28,397 bases of DNA from JBBIMP01 sp037444305 (GTDB taxonomy: Bacteria > Acidobacteriota > UBA6911), in NCBI GenBank assembly GCA_037444305.1, contig JBBIMP010000056.1, positions 1 through 28,397 of the forward strand. Reading direction: 5' to 3'. Positions 21,839 through 28,397 of this stretch are shown one piece after another. A program made the translations under genes and the position numbers. The notes under the pieces are model-generated. The model made no database searches. It saw only the letters and a program-made list of their open reading frames with translations, and was not told the origin of the DNA. Each line of letters begins with the position of its first letter. Within the stretch, counting starts at the first letter, position 1.

Positions 21839-22034
21839 GGGAAAGCCCAGGGCGTGAGCCCTGGGTTGTCGGCGAACGCCGGGATTGAGCCCTGCAAGGG
21901 CGGCACAGCCGGTGTCGCCCTTGCAGGGCTCCTCTCTCCCCTTATCCCGCCTTACCCAGGGCTTACGCCCTGGGCTTTCCTGTTGGACCCTTTCAGGGTC
22001 CTCGATTCCTTATTTAAGCGCCATTCGCGCCTGG
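21839..22034. repeat. Composite palindromic repeat, copy B
   Basis: Three hairpins lie in order. The first is CCCAGGGC-GTGA-GCCCTGGG (about 21847-21866). The second is a 20-base stem starting GAGCCCTGCAAGGGCG (21887-21906 paired with 21912-21931, one G-T pair). The third is CCCAGGGC-TTAC-GCCCTGGG (about 21955-21975). The first and third are inverted copies of each other. A tail (21980-22034) matches window bases 50-104. The unit ends nine bases before the deoB stop, just as copy A ends at thiL. Confidence 0.85.
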
Positions 22035-22042
22035 CCCTGAAA

Positions 22043-23212
22043 TCAGTGAAGGTCGGGGAGGAAGGAGGCGCCGGCGGGGACGCGCAGGCCGAAATTGGCG
22101 GCGATCGTCTGGCCGATGTCGGCCATACTGGTGCGGGTGCCGAGCGACGCCCCGCCCCTGAGCTTTTTCGAGTAGACTAGGACCGGGACGTACTCGCGCG
22201 AGTGGTCGGTGCTTGCGGTGGTTGGATCGCAGCCATGATCGGCCGTGATGACCAGGCAGTCGTCCTCTCTCAAGGCGGCCAGCACTTCCGGGAGCCGGGA
22301 GTCAAACTCCTCCAGCGCCCGTGCATACCCCTGGGGGTCGTTGCGGTGCCCCCAAAGCATGTCGAAATCCACGAAGTTGCTGAAGATCAGCCCCGCCGGC
22401 GCAGTGCGCAGAGCGGCCAGCGTCTGCTCCATCGCCTCGGCATTGTTGTGCGCGGGAAGTGAATCCGAAATCCCCTGGTCGCAGAAGATCGACGCGATCT
22501 TTCCCACGCCGACTGTGGCAAGGCCCTTCTCCATCATCCGGTCCAGCAAGGTTTTTTCCGGCGGCGGGATGGCGTAGTCTTTCCGGTTCTCCGTCCGCGT
22601 GAACTTTCCTGCCGCGCCCAGGAACGGCCTGGCAATCACGCGGGCCACCCGATCCCCGCCAACCAGGATCGAACGGGCATCCTCGCACATCCGGTAGAGC
22701 TCCTCCAGCGGCACGACCTCTTCGTGTGCGGCGATCTGGAACACCGAGTCCGCCGAAGTGTAGACGATCGGTTTGCCCGTGCGAACATGCTCCTCCCCGA
22801 GCTCCATGATGATCTCGGTCCCCGAGGCGGGCTTGTTGCCGAGCACCTCCCGGCCGACGGCCCGCACAAAAGGCTCGATGATCCTGGGAGGAAATCCCTC
22901 GGGGTATGTGGGAAACGGTTCCGGCGTGATCAGTCCGGCCAACTCCCAGTGTCCCACGGTGGTTTCCTTGCCGTTGGAGCCGATCGCCGCCTTCCCATAC
23001 GCCCCCAGCGGCTCGCGCACCGGAAGCAGGCCGTCGAACGGGCGGATGTTCCCGAGCCCCAGGCTCTGCATGAGCGGCAGCCGCGGCCGGGCTTCTGCGA
23101 TGACGTGGCCCAGGGTATCGCTTCCGGCATCGCCCCAGTGCTCGGCGTCGGGCATCTCCCCGATCCCGACGCTGTCCAGAACGATCAGCACGAACCTCTC
23201 GAAAACCCGCAT
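22043..23212 (-). CDS. deoB: Phosphopentomutase
   Basis: DeoB interconverts (deoxy)ribose-1-phosphate and -5-phosphate, linking nucleoside breakdown to the pentose pathway and glycolysis. The 389-residue product has alkaline-phosphatase-superfamily metal motifs: IVLDSVGIGEMPDAEHWGDA at the start, KETTVGHWELAG, YTSADSVFQIAAHE, NFVDFDMLWGHRNDPQGY, and ITADHGCDPTTASTDHSRE near the end. ATG 23212 has GGGAG five bases upstream. It is the last gene of the nucleoside operon, 25 bases after the amidohydrolase gene. The family requires Mn(II) and is cytoplasmic. A repeat element begins just past its stop codon. Confidence 0.96.
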   Translation of the reverse strand: MRVFERFVLIVLDSVGIGEMPDAEHWGDAGSDTLGHVIAEARPRLPLMQSLGLGNIRPFDGLLPVREPLGAYGKAAIGSNGKETTVGHWELAGLITPEPFPTYPEGFPPRIIEPFVRAVGREVLGNKPASGTEIIMELGEEHVRTGKPIVYTSADSVFQIAAHEEVVPLEELYRMCEDARSILVGGDRVARVIARPFLGAAGKFTRTENRKDYAIPPPEKTLLDRMMEKGLATVGVGKIASIFCDQGISDSLPAHNNAEAMEQTLAALRTAPAGLIFSNFVDFDMLWGHRNDPQGYARALEEFDSRLPEVLAALREDDCLVITADHGCDPTTASTDHSREYVPVLVYSKKLRGGASLGTRTSMADIGQTIAANFGLRVPAGASFLPDLH

Positions 23213-23237
23213 CTGCGCTCCCGGGCGGTTCCGGCCG

Positions 23238-24686
23238 TCAGTTTTTGACGCTGGCGAGGACCTGCCGCTGGATCTCCACGGCCTTGGCCAGTACGGCGCC
23301 GGCGTCGAGCGTGAGGACCTGTCCCCGCAGCATCACGGGCTTTCCGTTGATGATGACGGATTCCACGTCCCCCCCGCGAGCGGCGTACACGAGGTGCGAA
23401 TAGGGATTGTACATCGGCACGCTGTGCGCCCCGCCGGTCCTGACCACGATCAGGTCGGCCTTCTTGCCGGCTTCGAGCGACCCGATCTCAGCATCCAGCC
23501 CCAGGGCGCGCGCCCCGCCGACTGTGGCCATGCGCAGAACCTCCTGCGCGGGAAGAGCCGTCGGATTCATGGAAGCCAGCTTGTGCAGCTTGGCTGCGAA
23601 ATCCATCGCCTGAAACATATCGAGGTTGTTGTTGCTGGCGGCCCCATCGGTGCCCAGGCCGACCGTGATCCCCAGCGAGAGCATCCGCACCACGGGCGCC
23701 GTCCCGGAAGCCAGCTTCATGTTGCTTTCCGGGTTGTGCGAGACCTTGACGTCGTGCCGCCTGAGGATGGCCATGTCCTCCTCGGTCACCCAGACCGCGT
23801 GGTTGATCAGCACCCGGGGCCCGAGCACGCCCAGGTCCTCGAGCCACTGCACCGGCGTTCTCCCGTACTTCTCCCGGATCTCCCGTATCTCGTCCTGCGT
23901 CTCGGCCACGTGCAGCGTGAGCGGCACCCCGTACCTGTCGGCCAGCGCGCGGCTCGCCTTGAGGGTCTCGGCCGAGTTGGTGTAGGGAGCGTGCGGGGCC
24001 ACGGCCGGCGTAATCAGTGGGTTTCCCTTCCATCGCTGAATGAACCGCTCCGTGTATGCGAGCGCCTCTTCGGGCGTCTTGTTGTCCGGGGCCGGAAACC
24101 CGATGATGGTCTCTCCGAGCACCGCGCGCATCCCCGCGCGCTCCGTGACCTCCGCCATGCGGTCCTCGAAGTAGTACATGTCGGCGTAGGTCGTCGTGCC
24201 CCCCCGGATCATCTCCAGGCAGGCCAGGGCCGTCCCGTGCTCGACGAACTCGGCTGTGACGTTCCGCGCCTCGGCCGGGAAAATGTAGCCACGCAGCCAC
24301 TCCATCAGCGCCAGGTCGTCCGCAATCCCCCGGAAGAGCACCATCGGGGCGTGGTTGTGCGTGTTGACCAGCCCCGGCAGGATGATCCCGCCCTCGGCGT
24401 CGACGGTCTGCTTCGCGCCGTAATTTCGGGAGAGTTCTGCGGCAGGGCCGACCGCGACAATCCTGTCGCCCCGGATGGCCACCGCCCCGTCTGCGAGCGT
24501 TTTTCCCCCGGCGTCCATTGTGACGACAGTGCCGCCCGCCACCAGGATGTCGATCGTCTCCCGCTCTCCGACGGGACCGGATCCCGTTCCGCTGCATCCC
24601 GCCGCAAACAGCAGCAGGGCAATCCCCGCCATGCTGCGGCGCCCGGCGAGCCGGCCCTGCGGAGGTTTTCTGCGCGTCCACGGCAT
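23238..24686 (-). CDS. Amidohydrolase, MTA/SAH deaminase-like, predicted lipoprotein
   Basis: This metal-dependent deaminase is of the MtaD/TrzA/SsnA group, acting on adenosine-like or related rings such as 5'-methylthioadenosine. The 482-residue product carries metal ligands NTHNHAPM (His110, His112), HVAETQDE, INHAVWV and GTDGAASNN. Unlike ordinary MtaD it starts with a basic segment and hydrophobic stretch ending in MAGIALLLFAAGCSGTGSG, a lipoprotein-like signal with Cys31. If real, the enzyme is anchored outside the cytoplasm. ATG 24686 follows GGAGGGAG and lies three bases after the cytidine deaminase stop. Context in a nucleoside operon supports a nucleoside deaminase; exact substrate is uncertain. 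Confidence 0.87.
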   Translation of the reverse strand: MPWTRRKPPQGRLAGRRSMAGIALLLFAAGCSGTGSGPVGERETIDILVAGGTVVTMDAGGKTLADGAVAIRGDRIVAVGPAAELSRNYGAKQTVDAEGGIILPGLVNTHNHAPMVLFRGIADDLALMEWLRGYIFPAEARNVTAEFVEHGTALACLEMIRGGTTTYADMYYFEDRMAEVTERAGMRAVLGETIIGFPAPDNKTPEEALAYTERFIQRWKGNPLITPAVAPHAPYTNSAETLKASRALADRYGVPLTLHVAETQDEIREIREKYGRTPVQWLEDLGVLGPRVLINHAVWVTEEDMAILRRHDVKVSHNPESNMKLASGTAPVVRMLSLGITVGLGTDGAASNNNLDMFQAMDFAAKLHKLASMNPTALPAQEVLRMATVGGARALGLDAEIGSLEAGKKADLIVVRTGGAHSVPMYNPYSHLVYAARGGDVESVIINGKPVMLRGQVLTLDAGAVLAKAVEIQRQVLASVKN

Positions 24687-24689
24687 GGC

Positions 24690-25088
24690 TCACTCCCTCC
24701 CCAGGAAACGGCCGTCGAACGGATTCGGGAGCAGGTCGCGCATGCGGTGCCGCGCCTTCCGCCCCTGCAGGTTGGAGAGAACCACCTCGATGTCCCCGCA
24801 ATATTCCCAGATGATCTGGCGGCAGGATCCGCACGGGGGCGTGACCTCTTCAGTGTCGGCCACGATCGCGAGCCGGCGGAATTCGGAATCCCCCTCCGAG
24901 AGCGCCTTCCATATGGCCACGCGCTCTGCGCAGACGGTCAGCCCGTAGGTGGCGTTCTCCACGTTGCACCCGCCGTAGACTTTGCCGCGTCTGGTTTCAA
25001 CGGCGGCGCCCACCTTGAACCCGGACTGTCCGGCCTGCGCGTTCCGCCTGTATTCCATCGCCGTGCGGATGAGATCGGTCAGCTTCAT
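24690..25088 (-). CDS. cdd: Cytidine deaminase
   Basis: Cdd converts cytidine and deoxycytidine to uridine forms, feeding the pyrimidine phosphorylase. The 132-residue product has the zinc-dependent motifs CNVENATYGLTVCAERVAIW (Cys53, catalytic Glu55) and TPPCGSCRQIIWEY (Cys86, Cys89), plus FKVGAAVETRRGKVYGG. I chose ATG 25088 because GGAGG lies 10 bases upstream. An ATG at 25097, overlapping the purine phosphorylase stop, is only one base from that site. An open frame continuing to 25940 is a shadow of the neighbouring gene. The N-terminal segment AQAGQSGFKVG differs from the usual YAPYS-type loop. Confidence 0.93.
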   Translation of the reverse strand: MKLTDLIRTAMEYRRNAQAGQSGFKVGAAVETRRGKVYGGCNVENATYGLTVCAERVAIWKALSEGDSEFRRLAIVADTEEVTPPCGSCRQIIWEYCGDIEVVLSNLQGRKARHRMRDLLPNPFDGRFLGRE

Positions 25089-25093
25089 GGGGC

Positions 25094-25933
25094 TCATGCC
25101 TCCCCGGAATCCGCCCCTCGCGGCAGGAGGGGTATGATGCCGTTCAGCAGCGAAACAAACTGCTCCTTGACCCTCTGCGTGGTGTCCATCACCTCCTGGT
25201 GCGTCAGCTTCTGCGGCAGGATGCCGGCGGCCATGTTGGTGATGCAGGAGATGCCGAGCGCGCGGATCCCCATGTGGTTGGCGGCGATCACCTCCGGGAC
25301 CGTGGACATTCCTACGGCATCGGCGCCCAGGGTTCGGAACGCGCGGATTTCGGCCGGGGTTTCGTAGCTTGGCCCCGTCACCGCCACGTAGACTCCCTGG
25401 CGGACGGCGATTCCCGCAGCCGCGGCCCCCTGCAGCGCGGCTTCCCGCATTCCGCGGTTGTAGGCATCGCTCATGTCGGGAAAACGCACGCCCAGCCTGG
25501 CCTCGTTGGGCCCGATGAGGGGATTGGTCCCCATGAGGTTGATGTGATCGGTGATCAGCATGAGGTCGCCGGGCCGGTAGCTCTCGTTTATCCCCCCCGC
25601 GGCGTTGGTGACGATGAGCTGTTTTATGCCGAGTGCCCCCAGAACCCTCACGCCGAAAGTCACCTCCTCCATCGAATACCCCTCGTAATAATGAACGCGG
25701 CCCTGCAGCGCCACGGCCGGCACTCCCTGGGCCTCGCCGAGAATCAGGTTGCCCGAGTGCCCGGCCACGGTGGAACGTGGAAAGTGCGGCAGGTCTTCGT
25801 AGGGGATCACCGTCCGCTTCCCGAATTCGTCGGCATAGGGCCCGAGCCCCGAGCCCAGGATCAAGCCGAGGACCGGGGTTTCCCCGAGCCACGACTTGAC
25901 CGCATTGGCCGCTTCCTCGATCTTTCGATACAC
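25094..25933 (-). CDS. punA: Purine nucleoside phosphorylase (type I, trimeric)
   Basis: This enzyme cleaves inosine and guanosine forms with phosphate to base plus ribose-1-phosphate. The 279-residue product shows type I PNP motifs: LILGSGLGPYADEF (phosphate loop), VAGHSGNLILGE, GRVHYYEGYSMEEVTF, VTNAAGGINESY, AVTGPSYETPAEIRAFR and DAVGMSTVPEVIAANHMGIR, then SCITNMAAG. It is full length. The start is GTG 25933 with AGGTGA upstream, and the cytidine deaminase gene follows within five bases. The released ribose-1-phosphate is the substrate of DeoB in the same operon, and the base can be recaptured by the Hpt encoded at 19763. Confidence 0.95.
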   Translation of the reverse strand: MYRKIEEAANAVKSWLGETPVLGLILGSGLGPYADEFGKRTVIPYEDLPHFPRSTVAGHSGNLILGEAQGVPAVALQGRVHYYEGYSMEEVTFGVRVLGALGIKQLIVTNAAGGINESYRPGDLMLITDHINLMGTNPLIGPNEARLGVRFPDMSDAYNRGMREAALQGAAAAGIAVRQGVYVAVTGPSYETPAEIRAFRTLGADAVGMSTVPEVIAANHMGIRALGISCITNMAAGILPQKLTHQEVMDTTQRVKEQFVSLLNGIIPLLPRGADSGEA

Positions 25934-25971
25934 AGCTCACCTCGCTCCTCTAAGCCCCACCGGGGGCATCA

Positions 25972-27276
25972 CTACGAGATTGTCTTTTTGATCAACGTAG
26001 GTGGGTCGGGCGGCTCGCCGGAAATATTATAGCTTCGCAGCAGTCTTTCTCCGGCCGCCTGCCGCCGCGCCTCATCATCGTAAAACAACGTGCACAGCGG
26101 CTCGCCTTTTTCCACCCGGTCTCCGATTTTCTTGTGGACGTGCATGCCCACGGCGTGGTTGACGGCGGAGTCCACCGTTTCGCGTCCGGCCCCGAGGATG
26201 CACATGGCGATGCCCATTTCCTCGGTATCCATCGCGCGGACGAAGCCGCTCGAGGGCGAAAGCAGCGGCTCCCGGAAGCGCGCCTGCGGCAGGCGCCGGT
26301 AATCGTCGATCACGCCGGGGTCCCCCCCCTGCCATTCGATCATCGCCCGGAATTTCCGCAGCGCTTTGCCGGAGGCGATCATCTCCCGATAGAGGGTGCG
26401 GGCGCCGGCAAGATCTTCCGCCGCTTCGCCCAGCAGCAGGCAGTGGGCGGAAAGCTCCTCGCACAGCCGGGCCAGGTCGCCCGGCCCGTTTCCCTTCAGC
26501 ACCTCGATGCACTCGATCACCTCGAGGGAGTTGCCGACCAGCACCCCGAGCGGCTGGTTCATGTCCGTGATCAGGGCCGCGACCTTGACCCCGCAGGCCT
26601 TTCCGATCGCCACCATGGCCCGGGCCAGCGCTTCGGCCTCGTCCGGCTGCTTCATGAAGGCTCCGCTGCCGGTCTTGACGTCGAGCACGAGCCCGTCGAC
26701 CCCCTCGGCGAGCTTCTTGCTCATGATGCTGGACGCGATCAGCGGCCGGCTGTCGACGGTCGCCGTGACGTCGCGCAGCGCATAGAGCTTGCGGTCGGCC
26801 GGCACCAGGTCATCCGTCTGGCCGATGAGGGCGGCTCCGACGGCTTTCAGGGCCTCCTTGAACCGCCCGGGGGAGAGCCGGACGTCGAATCCCGGGATGG
26901 ACTCCAGCTTGTCGAGCGTCCCGCCGGTGTGGGCCAGTGCCCGTCCAGAAATCATGGGAACGGTAATGCCCGCCGCGGCGACGGCCGGAGCCACCACCAG
27001 GGAGGTCTTGTCGCCTACCCCGCCGGTGGAGTGCTTGTCGATCCTGGGGCCGGGAACATCGGAGAGGTCGAGGACGCCGCCGGAGAGCTTCATCTCGGTG
27101 GTGAGATCGGCCATCTCGGCGTCGGTCATCCCCCTGAAGAACACGGCCATCAGGAAGGAGGCGAGCTGGTAATCGGGTATGCCTCCTGCGCTGTAGCCCC
27201 TGACCAGGAAGGAGAGCTCCGGCCGGCTCAGCGCCGCCCCGTCCCTCTTTTTCCGTATGATGTCGACCGCGCGCAT
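25972..27276 (-). CDS. Pyrimidine-nucleoside (or thymidine) phosphorylase
   Basis: This enzyme releases uracil or thymine and pentose-1-phosphate from pyrimidine nucleosides. The 434-residue product matches the DeoA/Pdp family in length and motifs: MRAVDIIRKKRDG, the glycine-rich phosphate site KHSTGGVGDKTSLVVAPA, the signature SGRALAHTGGTLDKLESIPGF, VDGLVLDVKTGSGAFM, and the C-terminal domain (HAVGMHVHKKIGDRVEKGEPL). Thymidine-specific and broader pyrimidine forms cannot be separated by eye, so no symbol is given. ATG 27276 has GGAG eight bases upstream. It is the first gene of the operon, only 18 bases behind the terminator that follows rpsU. Confidence 0.95.
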   Translation of the reverse strand: MRAVDIIRKKRDGAALSRPELSFLVRGYSAGGIPDYQLASFLMAVFFRGMTDAEMADLTTEMKLSGGVLDLSDVPGPRIDKHSTGGVGDKTSLVVAPAVAAAGITVPMISGRALAHTGGTLDKLESIPGFDVRLSPGRFKEALKAVGAALIGQTDDLVPADRKLYALRDVTATVDSRPLIASSIMSKKLAEGVDGLVLDVKTGSGAFMKQPDEAEALARAMVAIGKACGVKVAALITDMNQPLGVLVGNSLEVIECIEVLKGNGPGDLARLCEELSAHCLLLGEAAEDLAGARTLYREMIASGKALRKFRAMIEWQGGDPGVIDDYRRLPQARFREPLLSPSSGFVRAMDTEEMGIAMCILGAGRETVDSAVNHAVGMHVHKKIGDRVEKGEPLCTLFYDDEARRQAAGERLLRSYNISGEPPDPPTLIKKTIS

Positions 27277-27289
27277 GCTCCGCTCCAGA

Positions 27290-27368
27290 AAGAAAAAAAG
27301 CTACCGGTGCATTGCCTGGTATCCGACCCTCCCGGAGGGCGGATCCATTCCAGCACCGATAGCTTTTT
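27290..27368 (-). terminator. Strong terminator after rpsU, in the leader of the nucleoside operon
   Basis: Arms AAAAAGCTACCGGTGC (27295-27310) and GCACCGATAGCTTTTT (27353-27368) pair with one mismatch. An inner hairpin (ATCCG-A-CCCTC, loop CCG, GAGGG-CGGAT) lies between them. On the minus strand the stem is followed by TTTTTTTCTTTC. It ends about 14 bases before the pyrimidine phosphorylase start codon, so it could also act as an attenuator. Confidence 0.8.
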
Positions 27369-27416
27369 ACGCTTTGCTATAAGCCCGCCGGCGGATGCCG
27401 CCGCTGCGGATGATTC

Positions 27417-27623
27417 CTAGCGGCGAGGGCCGCGCATGCTGCGCATTTTCTTGCGCATGCGCTTCCGCGCCAGCGCCTGCTTGATTCTCTTCTTCTCGCC
27501 CGGTTTCAGGTAGTAGGAATGCTTCTTGACATCCTTGATGATGTCTTCCTGCTGAACCTTGCGCTTGAAGCGCCTGAGGGCGCTTTCAAGGGACTCACCA
27601 TCGTTGACGTAAACTTGCGCCAA
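27417..27623 (-). CDS. rpsU: 30S ribosomal protein S21
   Basis: S21 is a small, basic component of the 30S subunit near the mRNA 3' end and anti-Shine-Dalgarno region. The 68-residue product has typical family sequence: QVYVNDGESLESALRRFKRK, then QQEDIIKDVKKHSYYLKPGEKKR and a very basic tail (KRMRKKMRSMRGPRR). The start codon is TTG 27623, supported by GGAGGTG eight bases upstream and by family alignment (MAQVYV). A strong promoter lies at 27661-27690 and a strong terminator follows. Confidence 0.96.
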   Translation of the reverse strand: MAQVYVNDGESLESALRRFKRKVQQEDIIKDVKKHSYYLKPGEKKRIKQALARKRMRKKMRSMRGPRR

Positions 27624-27660
27624 GCCTTAACACCTCCCCTCCCTTTCACGGCGATCGAAC

Positions 27661-27690
27661 AAAATACCCCTGCCCCCGCAGCTCTGTCAA
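27661..27690 (-). promoter_or_regulatory. Promoter of rpsU
   Basis: On the minus strand a perfect TTGACA (27690-27685), an 18-base spacer and TATTTT (27666-27661) match sigma70. The start would be near 27654, about 30 bases before the TTG start codon. This is the best promoter match in the window. Confidence 0.6.
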
Positions 27691-27775
27691 GGCCTCGTTG
27701 TGCGCCCCGACCCCTCCTCCGGACCTGATCCGGCTCGGCCAGGGTTTGCGCAACGTGCATACGGTAGTTATCTTG

Positions 27776-28141
27776 CTACAACGAGCCGTAGCAGATTCCC
27801 AAGGCACTGGCAGATTCGGCGAGGCGACGATCCGCCGTCCACAGGGAAACGCCGGAGAGGACCGACGAGCCAAGCAGGTGGACATCCACGTAACCCAAGC
27901 CCTTGCCCATCAGTTGCCTGCTCTCGATGAACGCCAACACCTCTTCATGGTCCGCAACTTCTGTCGACGGCAGCGCCTGCAACAACGACAGAATTTCCGT
28001 TCGGTTCTTAAGATTGCCACAAGCCAGTTCGCCAACCACAAACGGGTGAGCGCACACAACCCCTGCTTCGAGCAAGGTTGCCAGACGATCATTGCCTTCG
28101 CGCAGGTGAGACACCCAAATGGAAGCATCGACGAGGACCAT
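27776..28141 (-). CDS. vapC: VapC-like PIN-domain toxin (ribonuclease)
   Basis: This predicted Mg-dependent RNase toxin of a type II system has 121 residues forming one PIN domain. The acidic residues are in place: Asp5 in VLVDASIWVSHLR, Glu38 in PFVVGELACG, Asp86 in GYVDVHLL and Asp104 in LWTADRRL. The start ATG 28141 lies one base after the antitoxin stop, so they are translationally coupled; a longer open frame to 28234 overlaps the antitoxin gene and is not the start. It is divided from rpsU by 152 bases. It looks intact, with no key residue missing. Its RNA target is unknown. Confidence 0.9.
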   Translation of the reverse strand: MVLVDASIWVSHLREGNDRLATLLEAGVVCAHPFVVGELACGNLKNRTEILSLLQALPSTEVADHEEVLAFIESRQLMGKGLGYVDVHLLGSSVLSGVSLWTADRRLAESASALGICYGSL

Positions 28142-28142
28142 C

Positions 28143-28340
28143 TCAGCCGTCCTCGGTTCGTCGCCGTCTGGGGATTTCCAGCCTCTTCTCGGTCCCGCCG
28201 AGCTTGGCAAGCCTCCTGCCGCTCTCGCGGGCAATCAGCGCCTCCAGTCCCAACCTGACCAGGGAAGTCTTCTCCTTGACGCCGGTCAGCTTTGAGGCTT
28301 TCTCGATCAGATCGTCCTCAATAATCAAAGTAGTCCTCAT
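28143..28340 (-). CDS. vapB: VapB-like antitoxin
   Basis: This 65-residue antitoxin belongs to the DUF2191-type VapB family. The N-terminal DNA-binding ribbon-helix-helix is MRTTLIIEDDLIEKASKLTG followed by VKEKTSLVRLGLEALIARES. The basic tail (RRLAKLGGTEKRLEIPRRRR) would wrap the toxin. ATG 28340 has GGGAGG seven bases upstream. It should bind the toxin and repress its own promoter, helped by the TATGCA repeats just upstream. Confidence 0.9.
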   Translation of the reverse strand: MRTTLIIEDDLIEKASKLTGVKEKTSLVRLGLEALIARESGRRLAKLGGTEKRLEIPRRRRTEDG

Positions 28341-28358
28341 GAGCCGTCCTCCCTGTGA

Positions 28359-28397
28359 TATGCAAATCTATATGCACGATTATGCATATTGCGTATG
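28359..28397 (-). promoter_or_regulatory. Operator/promoter region of vapBC with TATGCA repeats
   Basis: TATGCA occurs at 28359-28364, 28371-28376 and 28381-28386, the last inside the palindrome TATGCATA. The spacing of 10-12 bases places the copies near one helical turn apart, as expected for ribbon-helix-helix dimers. The window ends here, so the -35 region and further copies may be cut off. Confidence 0.5.

Larger units (their letters stand above)
21513..22042. other. Gene-free, repeat-rich region downstream of deoB
   Basis: These 530 bases hold no convincing gene. From 21513 to 21660 I saw only fragments and a weak inverted match (GCGGGT with ACCCGC, 21595-21635) that might be a decayed attC. 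The remainder contains the perfect 20-base inverted repeat at 21681-21754 and the large composite repeat at 21839-22034. Short frames inside it, such as one from 21854, are products of the repeats. Confidence 0.6.

Noticed and set aside
22773..25367. 864-codon open frame on the plus strand
   Set aside because: It spans the antisense of four well-supported genes (deoB to punA) and resembles nothing.
28359..28397. CRISPR-like short repeats
   Set aside because: Units are six bases with 4-6 base gaps; this is an operator pattern, not repeat-spacer structure.

Overview
The window is GC-rich bacterial chromosome with densely packed genes, short operons and many overlapping start/stop codons. Gene content suggests a Gram-negative-type bacterium, most plausibly an Acidobacteriota member. 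The clues are a SurA-like periplasmic isomerase, predicted lipoproteins, several Toastrack/DUF4097 proteins, a GxxExxY gene and many palindromic intergenic repeats. The phylum is an inference, not read from a marker gene. No rRNA, tRNA or CRISPR array was recognised.

Layout. (1) 82-4529, minus: nrdR, a small heat-shock protein, lon and thiL run as one tight cluster with a good promoter before nrdR. (2) 4887-9525, plus: a six-gene envelope module with an ECF sigma factor, its zinc-binding membrane anti-sigma factor, a B-box membrane protein, a tiny LiaI-LiaF-TM protein, a large membrane-anchored Toastrack protein and a Toastrack-like lipoprotein. (3) 9580-16376: a GxxExxY gene inside a repeat pair, a SurA/PrsA-like foldase, an exported M20 peptidase with its own terminator, a transglutaminase-fold protein, an exported P1-family peptidase, a polytopic membrane protein and another exported DUF4097 protein. 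(4) 16404-19478, minus: aspS (with residues typical of a non-discriminating enzyme) and ispG. (5) 19763-20485, plus: a hypoxanthine phosphoribosyltransferase followed by a csaA-like gene that stops abruptly. (6) 20486-22042: an accessory island. On the minus strand it reads as mobile integron cassettes without an integrase: a small membrane ORF, a convincing attC site, a BrnT-like toxin (frameshifted) with its antitoxin, and a possible second attC. Several palindromic repeats follow. (7) 22043-27276, minus: a nucleoside salvage operon (pyrimidine phosphorylase, purine phosphorylase, cytidine deaminase, a predicted lipoprotein MTA/SAH-deaminase-like amidohydrolase, phosphopentomutase), preceded by rpsU and a strong terminator. 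(8) 27776-28397, minus: a vapBC toxin-antitoxin pair with TATGCA repeats upstream.

How the genes work together. The nucleoside operon forms a pathway: deamination and phosphorolysis release bases and pentose-1-phosphates, and DeoB passes the sugar to central metabolism. The sigma/anti-sigma pair probably senses envelope state and drives the Toastrack/LiaF-like membrane proteins. The most distinctive parts are this sigma-controlled Toastrack operon and the cassette island at 20486-21512. Both were read by eye; no database search or folding program was run.
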